Source: JBDRNO01 sp043811005 | GTDB lineage: Bacteria > Bacteroidota > Bacteroidia > NORP154 | Direction: 5' to 3' | NCBI GenBank assembly: GCA_043811005.1 | Contig: JBDRNO010000206.1 | Span: 1 to 12,424 of the forward strand | DNA: 12,424 nucleotides | Part shown: one piece after another, positions 1-6,790 of the stretch | Numbering within the stretch: the stretch's first letter is position 1 | How the letters are laid out: each line of letters opens with the position of its first letter | The notes under the pieces: generated by a model | Database searches by the model: none | What the model saw: the letters and a program-made list of their open reading frames with translations, nothing else | What the model was told of the DNA's origin: nothing | Position numbers and translations under genes: made by a program

Positions 1-673
1 CTGAATCTGATGAAACAGGAGGTAAAACAATATCTGATATATTTCTTTTATTCTTCTTTGATGAGAATAGTCGCGAAAAAAAAGAATTCTTAGGAGTTTC
101 CGTTTTTTGTTCGAAATTATTTTTTGAAATGGTTTTATTAATATTTATTTTTTGAATTAATTGCAAAATCACATCATGCGAATTATCCTCTGTTTTTAAT
201 TCAATATATTCACTGAATAAATCAATCCTTCTTATAATGAGTTTTTCCAATGTGTCAATCTGCGTTGAGAAAATTTGATTAGCTTTTGCCTGATTCATAT
301 CAACAATTCCACCTTTGGCAGACAACCAAAGTAAGGTGTCCAGCCGTGTGTTCAGGTAATTGATATAGTTTTCATAACTGAGCAGATAAGCTGTATCACG
401 GGTAATAGTATATGCTTTTACATTTGCTTCTGCACCATAAAGACAACCGGATATTTCTTTTAAATTGATGAGTTTAATACTCGGCTCCAGTATAGCTGAT
501 ACAGTTTCAGATAATTGGGAAAGTTTATTATGGGTTATTTTTATAGCAATGAAAAATAAAACAGCAATGATACCAAATCCAACAACCACTTTCAAAATAA
601 TTCTACGAACATTCTGAAGATTAATTTTATCATGATTAATTTGCTTCAGGATGATATTTTTAAATTTTCTCAT
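1..673 (-). CDS. Membrane sensor protein, probably a histidine kinase (N-terminal part, cut by window edge)
   Basis: An open frame starts with ATG (complement of 671-673) and runs without a stop to base 1, giving 224 visible residues. Seen: a basic N-terminus, one transmembrane helix at about residues 25-47 (VVVGFGIIAVLFFIAI), then a mostly helical, hydrophilic stretch (about 48-190) containing ISGCLYGAEANVKAYTITRD. A basic, serine-rich segment (FFSRLFSSKKNKR, about 199-211) follows. The layout resembles the extracytoplasmic helical sensor (CHASE3/4HB-like) of Bacteroidota sensor kinases. The kinase domain would lie outside the window, so the assignment rests on topology and on the LytTR response regulator 62 bases upstream, probably on the same transcript. 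A methyl-accepting or adenylate-cyclase-type receptor is possible. The absence of an obvious second transmembrane helix before the cut is unusual for a periplasmic loop sensor. Confidence 0.6.
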   Translation of the reverse strand, partial: MRKFKNIILKQINHDKINLQNVRRIILKVVVGFGIIAVLFFIAIKITHNKLSQLSETVSAILEPSIKLINLKEISGCLYGAEANVKAYTITRDTAYLLSYENYINYLNTRLDTLLWLSAKGGIVDMNQAKANQIFSTQIDTLEKLIIRRIDLFSEYIELKTEDNSHDVILQLIQKININKTISKNNFEQKTETPKNSFFSRLFSSKKNKRNISDIVLPPVSSDS

Positions 674-735
674 TTACGGAATTATTATCAAGTTAATAGG
701 ATTGTAAAATATATATACCATTTCATATTGATAAT

Positions 736-1488
736 TTACATCACATTAATCCGGCGCATCAGTTCCTCTTTATAGGTAATGCCGATGGGGATGTATTTTT
801 TAGTGTGTTCAATCATTATTGTATTATCGTCTATGATTTTAATTTTCTCAATGCTGACAATGTACGACTTATGCATACGCACAAAATCGTAAGCCGGTAG
901 TTTATCCATAATGTTTTTAAGTGTTGAACGGATTCTGAAGCTTTCATCCGATAAATTGATTACCACGTAATCCTTCAATCCTTCAATGAAAAAAATTTCG
1001 TTTATTTTTATTGGTACTATGTGTCCGTTTGATTTTGCAAATAATATTCCATCCGTAGCTCTATTCTTAATAATTGAGTAATAAAGATCCCTTTCCTTAA
1101 GTATCTGAAATTCTTTTTTGTGCTTATGCAGCGCTATTTCAATGGCTATTTGCAGGTCTCTTTTTTCAAAGGGTTTGATAATATAACCGAATGGTTCGGC
1201 GATTTTTGCCATTTTGAGGGTTTCCTCATCAGCATAAATAGTTAGAAAAATTACGGGGATATGCAGGTTTTTATAGATTTTTGCCGCCGCCTCAATACCG
1301 GTCATTTCACCTTTCAGCATGATGTCCATTAACACCAAATCGGGTATCAACTCCTGGGCTTTATTCACTGCATCTTGCGCTTCAGATGAAATTCCCATCA
1401 CATTATAGCCCAACTTTTGCAGACATTGGGATATAAGTTTTACCGTAACGGCATCATCCTCTACAATTAAAATATTTGCTTTTGTCAT
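736..1488 (-). CDS. LytTR-family response regulator (REC + LytTR DNA-binding domain)
   Basis: Cytoplasmic transcription factor of 250 residues. The receiver domain (about 4-120) has the acidic pocket D11/D12, the phosphoacceptor D55 in LVLMD, T83 in FLTIYAD and K105 in GYIIKPF. A LytTR domain (about 148-245) carries EIFFIEGLKDYVVI and FVRMHKSYIV, typical of the beta-strand fold that inserts into the DNA major groove. LytTR regulators generally bind two direct repeats with a period of about 21 bp. I chose the ATG at 1488 because family homology begins at MTKANILIVEDD. The in-frame ATG at 1533 adds 15 residues that overlap the lipoprotein fragment's frame and look like junction sequence. No separate promoter is evident between this gene and the fragment, so transcription probably comes from P1 (1864-1928). 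The sensor-like gene downstream is the likely partner kinase. Confidence 0.92.
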   Translation of the reverse strand: MTKANILIVEDDAVTVKLISQCLQKLGYNVMGISSEAQDAVNKAQELIPDLVLMDIMLKGEMTGIEAAAKIYKNLHIPVIFLTIYADEETLKMAKIAEPFGYIIKPFEKRDLQIAIEIALHKHKKEFQILKERDLYYSIIKNRATDGILFAKSNGHIVPIKINEIFFIEGLKDYVVINLSDESFRIRSTLKNIMDKLPAYDFVRMHKSYIVSIEKIKIIDDNTIMIEHTKKYIPIGITYKEELMRRINVM

Positions 1489-1810
1489 GAAATACAGATT
1501 TATTTCTTCTTTCCTTGATGTGTTGTGTTCCATTTAATATTCCCGGAGGAAATCCGCCAACGGAGGAACCAGGACTTAGCCCAAGGTCACCGGTAATTGT
1601 AGTTGCGCCTGTGCTTGTAACAGATGAGCCCGATAGAACAGCGAAGTTGGATGCCCCTACGAGTGACACTGTTCCATGCACGGTGGTTTGAACGGGAATT
1701 ACAATTGAATTTGTTGAATTTACCGGGGCAACATCATCCTTTTTTTTGCATCCGGCAATTAATACAACCGTTACTATTGCAAGGGTTGTTAATAATTTTA
1801 ACTTTTTCAT
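1454..1810 (-). pseudogene. Truncated DUF3494 (ice-binding-like) lipoprotein, 5' part only
   Basis: This frame has the same signal peptide as the intact lipoprotein at 3440-4231 (MKKLKLLTTLAIV, lipobox LIAGC, Cys21), followed by KKKDD, which fits a Bacteroidota surface-export signal. It then holds the beginning of a DUF3494 domain (NFAVLSGSSVTSTG..., GDLGLSPG, GFPPGILNGT). Recognisable homology ends near residue 97 (about base 1520). The last 21 residues are basic, unrelated sequence read out of frame through the start of the LytTR gene, with a stop at 1454. An intact family member is about 220-260 residues long, so over half the domain is missing. The ORF overlaps the LytTR coding start by 35 bases. 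It could still be translated as a 118-residue lipopeptide, but a working beta-solenoid is unlikely. It may now serve mainly as leader sequence for the regulator. Confidence 0.8.
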
Positions 1811-1930
1811 TTTGTTTGCCCTTTCGGGCCTTATTTAGCTGGGAATTAATTTTCACAACAGGACAAAGGTGCGTTCCTTAATTGCGGTATGTGTTACACA
1901 ACTCTGTAAATAAGTTGCATCATTCACACA
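1748..1930 (-). repeat. Duplicated 5' lipoprotein module, copy A
   Basis: A 183-base block running from the lipid-cysteine codon through the signal peptide, leader and P1 operator. It aligns without gaps to 4169-4351. I count 14 mismatches by eye (about 92% identity). Similarity stops sharply beyond the operator edge at 1930, and on the coding side it falls into gapped, diverged sequence after the cysteine codon. Confidence 0.85.
1864..1930 (-). promoter_or_regulatory. Promoter/operator P1 (shared regulon module)
   Basis: In plus-strand coordinates: CAAAGGTG at 1864-1871 (CACCTTTG when read toward the gene, one base off TAnnTTTG), GTTACACAAC at 1893, GTTGCATCAT at 1914, and TCACA at 1924-1928. 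The 29-base (box start to first GTT) and 21-base (GTT to RTT) spacings are identical in P2, P3 and P4. There is no TTG at the normal -33 distance, so activation by a protein bound to the repeats is inferred. The leader to the lipoprotein-fragment ATG is about 50 bases. P1 is the nearest recognisable promoter for the LytTR gene. Confidence 0.75.
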
Positions 1931-1958
1931 TTTTGATTTCGATAATAAATCCTGATTG

Positions 1959-2102
1959 CTACGGGACCGTGATTTGTTTTATTCCACAACCTAAAAGAAG
2001 AAAGAGAATCACAGAAGGCATTTTGGTCTTTGTTGCGCTTATATTAAACAAATATGTAATCAGCAGCAAAGAACAAAATGTAATTATTATGGCAGTTGTC
2101 AT
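1959..2102 (-). pseudogene. N-terminal remnant of a cation:proton antiporter (CPA family)
   Basis: The frame begins at ATG (complement of 2100-2102) and encodes 47 residues before a TAG. It starts MTTAIIITFCSLLLITYLF, a first transmembrane helix, and continues KTKMPSVILFLLLG, which matches the conserved 'K-IPSV-LLLL-G' second-helix signature at the start of Na+/H+ antiporters of the CPA1/NhaP type. A full protein would have roughly 400 residues or more and 12-13 helices. Everything after KQITVP is missing, and promoter P1 begins about 30 bases further on. I read this as debris of an antiporter gene whose body was lost when the P1/lipoprotein segment arrived or when the intervening DNA was deleted. 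The alternative, a genuine two-helix small membrane protein, cannot be excluded. The assignment rests on a short motif recalled from the family, not on a search. Confidence 0.6.
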
Positions 2103-2163
2103 TAGATGAAAAGTATTCAGTAGTGATTTAAAAAGAAAAGATGAGGTAGTTAATTACCACACA

Positions 2164-2478
2164 CTACTGGTTACTCAATCGGCCGAATACAGTATCAAGA
2201 GAAGTTTTTAATTTCTCTATAGATCCTTCCACAGCTTGCTCAGGGGTGTTTGCACGATGGGTAACTGCAATTGGTTTTAAGCCTCTTGGCCGGGCTTCTA
2301 TCATACATTTTATATCATTCCGGCCATCTTTATTACCGTCCTGGTCTGAAATATGAACTTCCACACGTGTCAGGTGAGAACTGAATCTGCTCAGTTTTTC
2401 TGTTATTAAGGCGATTAGCGGTGCGCTGAGTTTATCGCCTCCTGATATGTTATGACCCGTATTAAATTCGATTTTCAT
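2164..2478 (-). CDS. HPF/RaiA-family ribosome-associated protein
   Basis: A 104-residue cytoplasmic protein of the short HPF/RaiA type, which binds the 30S decoding region and promotes ribosome hibernation or stability in stress and stationary phase. Seen: the N-terminal strand MKIEFNTGHNISG, the segment LSRFSSHLTRVEVHISDQDG, the conserved acidic/basic stretch DIKCMIEARPRGLKPIAVTH, and the C-terminal helix EQAVEGSIEKLKTSLDTVFGRL. This is the divergent subgroup (RVEVH-SD-(N/D)G ... CM-EAR ... P-AVTH) rather than classical E. coli HPF or the long form with a C-terminal dimerisation domain. It lies 19 bases downstream of the PRC-barrel gene, consistent with one transcript from P3. The start is the only sensible ATG. 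Confidence 0.88.
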   Translation of the reverse strand: MKIEFNTGHNISGGDKLSAPLIALITEKLSRFSSHLTRVEVHISDQDGNKDGRNDIKCMIEARPRGLKPIAVTHRANTPEQAVEGSIEKLKTSLDTVFGRLSNQ

Positions 2479-2497
2479 AGGAATAATTTTGCATTAT

Positions 2498-3262
2498 TTA
2501 GTGCTTTTTCACAGATTTCCCGTAATAATCATATAGGTTTTTCTCATAAACCTCATTTACCGGCTCTTTAGGGTTGAAGTCAGGTGCATTCTTTACCTCT
2601 TCAGTACTTAAACTAACAGTTATGGTTTTATCCAGATAGCTTATTTCCTCGGTCCAGGTTACTGCAATGATTACCTTCTTGCTCCAGGGCTGGAGTTTAT
2701 GAGTGTCCACAATGGTGGATATCACGCTCCAGTCGCTACTGTCAATCAACAAATCTTCGATATGTCCTAATTTTCCGTCTGAAGTTAGTACCTCGTAGCC
2801 AATTAGTTCATTGTAGCTGCGAAGATTCGTGTCAATATCCGCCTCACGAATTATTTTACCTGGCATGCGCACCGGTTCTGCAGGAACCAAATAATTACCC
2901 GTTATTCCCGGTATTGCATTGAGAGGATAATAGTCACGCGACCAGTAATCACTTATGTGGTAATTCCTGTTTATCAATTCTTCGTACTTCCGCGAAACGG
3001 GCAAGTTCTCTTCAATCGCAGGGCATCGTTCCAAATCAGCCTTGCTTAGTTCTACCTCGAAATGCTGTTTATTCCAGTCTGTTTCTTTTAAAAACATACT
3101 CGGTATCAACACTCTTCTACCGACAAACAGGCCGCCAAGATCTACATCAACATAACGAAGTACCCAACGATCCTCGTCAAGTAAGTAGTCTTTTATCCGG
3201 CCCATGGAGCCGTCAGTTGTTTCAATGTGGTATCCCAGGAGTTCTCTTAAGCTCAATTTCAT
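2498..3262 (-). CDS. Double PRC-barrel domain protein
   Basis: A 254-residue soluble protein with two PRC-barrel domains. The first (about 3-75) begins LRELLGYHIETTDGSMGRIKDYLLDEDRW and includes VGRRVLIP. The second (about 147-220) begins YNELIGYEVLTSDGKLGHIEDLLIDSSDW and includes KKVIIAV. Both share the 'G-x-x-V/I-x-T-x-D-G-x-x-G-x-I-x-D' hallmark. A tyrosine-rich linker (ISDYWSRDYYPLNAIPG) joins them. PRC barrels occur in photosynthetic reaction centre H subunits, in RimM, and in many stand-alone stress-associated proteins. This two-domain form is common beside general-stress genes, but its biochemical role is not known. It is the first gene after promoter P3, about 40 bases of leader precede its ATG, and it is probably co-transcribed with the HPF-like gene. 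Confidence 0.88.
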   Translation of the reverse strand: MKLSLRELLGYHIETTDGSMGRIKDYLLDEDRWVLRYVDVDLGGLFVGRRVLIPSMFLKETDWNKQHFEVELSKADLERCPAIEENLPVSRKYEELINRNYHISDYWSRDYYPLNAIPGITGNYLVPAEPVRMPGKIIREADIDTNLRSYNELIGYEVLTSDGKLGHIEDLLIDSSDWSVISTIVDTHKLQPWSKKVIIAVTWTEEISYLDKTITVSLSTEEVKNAPDFNPKEPVNEVYEKNLYDYYGKSVKKH

Positions 3263-3308
3263 ATTAGTTGTTTTTGTAGTATTTAAGAATTAGGCAATGA
3301 TTACAAAA

Positions 3309-3373
3309 CAAAGGTGAGGATAGTTACCTCACAAAGTGTTACACAATTATCGGGATTTATTACACATATCACA
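3309..3373 (-). promoter_or_regulatory. Promoter/operator P3 of the PRC-barrel/HPF operon
   Basis: Plus-strand elements: CAAAGGTG at 3309-3316, GTTACACAAT at 3338, ATTACACATA at 3359, and TCACA at 3369-3373. The spacings (29 and 21 bases) are exactly those of P1, P2 and P4, although the spacer sequence is unrelated. The spacer here contains a small inverted repeat (GAGG/CCTC, 3315-3330) next to the box. No -33 TTG is present at the usual distance. Confidence 0.75.
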
Positions 3374-3380
3374 TGTTTTC

Positions 3381-3402
3381 GGATTTTTAATCATTAAAAT
3401 CC
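3381..3402 (-). terminator. Weak hairpin after the DUF3494 lipoprotein gene
   Basis: GGATTTT and AAAATCC form a 7-bp stem around an 8-base loop, 38 bases past the lipoprotein stop and just before P3. The stem is AT-rich and no strong U-run follows on the minus strand, so this is at best a weak intrinsic terminator. Confidence 0.3.
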
Positions 3403-3439
3403 CTTTCAAAATAAACCCGTTCGTTTACAGTATTGACAA

Positions 3440-4231
3440 TTATGGTTTAACCACAGTACTTCCTTCTATTGTTACTGCTGCAATTCGGGCCAATAATCTA
3501 CCTTCTATTGTTGCCCCTGTATTTAACGAAATAGACTGATCAGCCATTATAGTTCCTTTAAATACCGATGTAGTTCCTAACGTTGCAGAAGTACCAACTT
3601 GCCAAAAAATATTAGATGCCAATGCTCCTCCGCTAAGAATGACTTTACGTCCTGATGTTGTAATAAGTGTAGAAGCAATCTGTACAATAAAAACAGCATT
3701 TGCGTTACCTACTGCATCAAAAGTAAGATCTCCTGACGAAATTTCAAGTGATCCACTTGATTTATAAAGTCCGGGAGTAAGTGTTAACCCACCGATATTT
3801 CCAGCAAGAAGCACCATGTCTGTTGATGTACGGCCGGCTGCATCGTTATAGGCGGTAGTTAAATCGCCTTTAGCAGCGGTAAGTCCAACAGCATTGGGTA
3901 CTGAACCTGCCGGGCCGGAAGCGTCTACCGTATAAACTATTCCTGTTATTTCTTCTTCACCAAATCCACTGATATAACTACCGGCAGCCGGACTTAATCC
4001 AATATTGCCAGTAACTGCAGATGTTGGAACGTTTGATATCAATGAACCGGCAAGTATGGCATAGTCAGCTGATGATTGAAGATTAACCGCTGCCTGAACG
4101 GTGGTTTGAACCGGTATTACTATTGGAGTTGGCGTAGGATCTGGTGTGGGCTCTATTTTGTCTTTTTTACACCCGGCAATTAACGCAACCGATACTATTG
4201 CAAGGGTTGTTAATAGTTTTAACTTTTTCAT
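3440..4231 (-). CDS. DUF3494 (ice-binding-like) surface lipoprotein
   Basis: A 263-residue lipoprotein. A signal peptide (1-20) ends in the lipobox LIAGC with Cys21, and KKDK after the cysteine resembles the lysine/acid export signal that sends Bacteroidota lipoproteins to the cell surface. A threonine/proline linker (about 28-38, PTPDPTPTP) leads to a DUF3494 domain (about 53-262). Visible family landmarks are DYAILAGS, GNIGLSPAAGSYISGF, LTTAYNDAAGRT, LTPGLYKSSGSL, DAVFIVQI-like NAVFIVQI, ASNIFWQVG, and KGTIMADQSISLNTGATIEGRLLA. The fold is a beta-solenoid known from ice-binding proteins, but many relatives in mesophiles have no proven ice activity and may act in adhesion or surface protection. 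It is monocistronic from P2. A truncated paralogue lies at 1454-1810. Confidence 0.9.
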   Translation of the reverse strand: MKKLKLLTTLAIVSVALIAGCKKDKIEPTPDPTPTPIVIPVQTTVQAAVNLQSSADYAILAGSLISNVPTSAVTGNIGLSPAAGSYISGFGEEEITGIVYTVDASGPAGSVPNAVGLTAAKGDLTTAYNDAAGRTSTDMVLLAGNIGGLTLTPGLYKSSGSLEISSGDLTFDAVGNANAVFIVQIASTLITTSGRKVILSGGALASNIFWQVGTSATLGTTSVFKGTIMADQSISLNTGATIEGRLLARIAAVTIEGSTVVKP

Positions 4232-4351
4232 TTTGTTTGCCCTTTCGGGACTTGTTAAGTTGTGAATTAATTTTCACAACAAGACAAAGGTGCGTTCCTT
4301 AATTGCGGTCTGTGTTACACAACTTTGTAAATAAGTTGCATCATTCACACA
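4169..4351 (-). repeat. Duplicated 5' lipoprotein module, copy B
   Basis: Gap-free partner of 1748-1930, covering the signal peptide from the lipid-cysteine codon, the 53-base leader region, the CACCTTTG box and the operator. The leader includes CCCGAAAGGG just before the start codon, a short stem with a GAAA loop. Similarity ends at the outer edge of the operator. Confidence 0.85.
4285..4351 (-). promoter_or_regulatory. Promoter/operator P2 of the DUF3494 lipoprotein
   Basis: Plus-strand elements: CAAAGGTG at 4285-4292, GTTACACAAC at 4314, GTTGCATCAT at 4335, and TCACA at 4345-4349, with the same 29- and 21-base spacing as the other three modules. It drives the intact lipoprotein. The end of the response regulator gene (4386) is only about 35 bases upstream, so read-through from the signalling operon is possible. 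Confidence 0.75.
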
Positions 4352-4385
4352 TGGGAACAGAAGGGGCGGTTGCAAGAATGAGAGA

Positions 4386-4817
4386 TTATACCCTCTCCAT
4401 ATACCAGTTCAGTTCCTTTTCCATTTTTTTGTAACGGAAAATGGTGGTGATGATTTTTTGTAAGCGCACGAAGGCGGTTTCGCTTTTTACAACATAATCA
4501 AAAGCACGGTGGTGCATACAGTTTATCGCAACTTCAATTTTATCCTGACCGGATAGCATCACAACGGGAATATCCGGATTGAAAGCTTTTATTTTATCCA
4601 ATGTTTCCATTCCGTTCATCGCGTTTTTATCAATGCCGTCAAGAAGATAATCTAAAATGATTACATCAGGGTTGTGTGATAAATTCTCTATGCAAAGTTC
4701 GCCTGTTGCATAAGTTTCAATGGTAAAATCAGCATGCTGGAGGAATTCAATTTCTAATGATTTTAAAAACAATGCATCGTCATCTACCAGGAAAAGTTTT
4801 ATTTTTTCGTTTTTCAT
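4386..4817 (-). CDS. Single-domain response regulator (CheY-like)
   Basis: A 143-residue stand-alone receiver with no output domain. Acidic pocket D12/D13 (VDDD), phosphoacceptor D56 in VIILDYLLD, S89 in VVMLSGQD, and K111 in FDYVVKSE. An unusual insertion-like acidic loop (LLDGIDKNAMNGMETL) follows the phosphorylation site. The ATG overlaps the TGA of the hybrid kinase (ATGA, 4814-4817), which indicates translational coupling and a stoichiometric partnership. It may take phosphate from the hybrid kinase's HPt domain, act as a phosphate sink, or bind a protein target. The sequence does not say which. It is the last gene of the operon. Confidence 0.9.
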   Translation of the reverse strand: MKNEKIKLFLVDDDALFLKSLEIEFLQHADFTIETYATGELCIENLSHNPDVIILDYLLDGIDKNAMNGMETLDKIKAFNPDIPVVMLSGQDKIEVAINCMHHRAFDYVVKSETAFVRLQKIITTIFRYKKMEKELNWYMERV

Positions 4818-6751
4818 AAATTAGTATTTTTAATCGTATTAAACTCTTCTTCTAATTCTTTACATGCCTGCGCACAAACGTTTTCAATCTGTAAAACCAG
4901 GTCAGGTATTCTATCTGTCTGTTGCCGGGTGCTTGCATATTCCTTAACTTTTTTTGCCATATTTTCAAAATCCGAACTGATACCCATTATTGCAAATGAG
5001 GGTATCATTTTATGCACTGCCGCTTGCAATAAATTCCAGTCCTTATCCCGGAAGCTTTGTTTCATAGTACTGATTAAAGGCGGGGTTTGTTCCAGATAAA
5101 GCGAGATCATTTCCATCATCAGTTTTGGGTCGGACTTAGTGCGGTGGATTAAATATGCAAGGTCAATACATTTTAACTTTACACTATGGCCGTTTCCATT
5201 CACAGCGGGCTCATTGATTTTTATATGTGCGGGCTTTTTTACCAACCCGACTATTTTACTGTACAATAATCCCTCATCAAACGGCTTAGGGATATAATCA
5301 TTCATGCCAACGGCTTTGCATTTTGCTAAATCAACGGTGGTTACATCGGCAGTTAAAGCAATGATGGGTATTTTTGAATTCATTGTGTTCCGGATGTGTT
5401 TTGTACATTCAAACCCATTCATTTCGGGCATCTGCAAGTCCATCAAAATAATATCATAATTGTTTTTCTGTAATTTTTCTATTGCTATTTTTCCATTCTC
5501 TGCTATATCGCGTTCAAATCCGAAATCATCCAATAGTGTTTTCATCAGTAATTGATTGAATGCAATGTCTTCAACTACCAATACTTTTATATTTTTAATT
5601 TCCGTATCCAATTCCACTATTCTTGTTTCTAATTCAGCTTTTTCCTTTGTTTTCAGAAAACTTAATATAAAACTAAAAGTAGAGCCTTCACCAACTTTAC
5701 TTTTCACACTAATGGTTCCACCCTGTGGTTCCACTAGTTGCTTAACAATGGAAAGCCCTAATCCCGTTCCCCCATACAACCTTGCAGTGTCGCTGGTTGC
5801 CTGCTGAAAGTTTTCAAAAATATTTTCTATTTCATTTGCCGGTATTCCAATTCCGGTATCCGTAACTGCAAATTCAATGGTTGCTTTCTCTTCATCTTCA
5901 TTCAGCAAACGAACACTTACCGTAATTTTTCCTTTGGTTGTAAACTTTACTGCATTACTCACAAGATTTAAAATAATCTGGTGCAAACGAACCGGGTCGC
6001 CAACCAACACCTCAGGAATTTTGTCGTCATATTCTTTAACCAACTCTAAATTCTTTTCCTGAATATTTGTCTCAAACAAATGAAGCATGTCCGAAATGGA
6101 TAAGGTCATTTTGAAAGGTGTTTGCTCAAATGTCATTTTCCCTGCATCTACTTTTGCCAGATCGAGTATGTCGTTAATGAGTACGATTAATGCATCTCCA
6201 CTCATTTTCATGGCTTGTAAATATTCTTTTTGTTTTGCCGACAAATCTGTTTGCAACAGCACTTTTGTAAATCCGATAATCGCATTCATTGGTGTGCGGA
6301 TTTCATGACTCATGTTAGACAAAAATTGCTGCTTTGCTTTCACTGCCTCTTCTGCCTGCTTGCGCTCATATTCAAGCTCATATTCGTGTATGGCTCTTTT
6401 AATTGCAGGAACCAGCCGCTCAAGTTTGTTTTTAAGCACGTAATCAGTAGCCCCGTTTAACATCGCATTAATAGCTGCATCTTCTCCAATTGCTCCTGAA
6501 ACAAATATAAATGGTATGTGAGAATATTTTTCTTTTACAACTCTTAATGCTTCGTTGCCATTGTAATTGGGCAGGTTGTAATCACATAAAATGATGTCAA
6601 CTTTTTCAGTATCCAGAATATTAATAAAATCTTTTTCGTTGTCAGCCAAAAAATAATCATGCCCGATTCCTCCACTTTCAATCAAAGCGTGTATTAATTC
6701 AGAATCCTTTAAAGAATCTTCAATGTGTAATATTCTTATTTTTTTATTCAT
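4814..6751 (-). CDS. Hybrid histidine kinase, REC-HisKA-HATPase-REC-HPt
   Basis: A 645-residue soluble phosphorelay kinase without membrane helices. Order, numbered from the ATG at 6751: receiver 1 (about 5-120; D57 in CDYNLPNYNG), a short coiled linker, HisKA with H149 in FLSNMSHEIRTPMN, HATPase with N266 in the N box, DTGIGIP and GTGLGLSIV. Receiver 2 follows (about 387-505; D438 in ILMDLQMPEMNG, K489 in IPKPF), then a C-terminal HPt helix bundle with H580 in AAVHKMIPSF. The track of homology starts at MNKKIRILHIED, so I prefer this ATG to the in-frame TTG at 6766. Input is probably phosphoryl transfer to receiver 1 from a partner kinase, since no sensory domain is visible. In the HPt motif the usual Lys three residues after His is Ile. 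It lies 39 bases after the Rcp1-like gene and overlaps the next response regulator by 4 bases. Confidence 0.92.
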   Translation of the reverse strand: MNKKIRILHIEDSLKDSELIHALIESGGIGHDYFLADNEKDFINILDTEKVDIILCDYNLPNYNGNEALRVVKEKYSHIPFIFVSGAIGEDAAINAMLNGATDYVLKNKLERLVPAIKRAIHEYELEYERKQAEEAVKAKQQFLSNMSHEIRTPMNAIIGFTKVLLQTDLSAKQKEYLQAMKMSGDALIVLINDILDLAKVDAGKMTFEQTPFKMTLSISDMLHLFETNIQEKNLELVKEYDDKIPEVLVGDPVRLHQIILNLVSNAVKFTTKGKITVSVRLLNEDEEKATIEFAVTDTGIGIPANEIENIFENFQQATSDTARLYGGTGLGLSIVKQLVEPQGGTISVKSKVGEGSTFSFILSFLKTKEKAELETRIVELDTEIKNIKVLVVEDIAFNQLLMKTLLDDFGFERDIAENGKIAIEKLQKNNYDIILMDLQMPEMNGFECTKHIRNTMNSKIPIIALTADVTTVDLAKCKAVGMNDYIPKPFDEGLLYSKIVGLVKKPAHIKINEPAVNGNGHSVKLKCIDLAYLIHRTKSDPKLMMEMISLYLEQTPPLISTMKQSFRDKDWNLLQAAVHKMIPSFAIMGISSDFENMAKKVKEYASTRQQTDRIPDLVLQIENVCAQACKELEEEFNTIKNTNL

Positions 6752-6790
6752 AGATTCAGTCTCCAATAGTGGCTTAAAAAATTAATCTGA

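Noticed and set aside
1489..1533. ATG at 1533 as the start of the LytTR regulator
   Set aside because: The 15 extra residues come from the junction with the lipoprotein fragment and are not receiver sequence; the ATG at 1488 fits the family. Use of the upstream start cannot be fully excluded.
1882..2109. Plus-strand 75-codon frame
   Set aside because: It lies antisense to the antiporter stub and P1, and its protein has no recognisable features.
2131..2175. Possible fifth degenerate promoter module (AAAAGATG ... GGTTACT)
   Set aside because: The box differs at two positions, the nearest GTT is five bases off the fixed spacing, and the site would lie inside the HPF-like gene.
6752..6766. TTG start at 6766 for the hybrid kinase
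   Set aside because: It adds five residues (METES) before an ATG at which receiver-domain homology begins.
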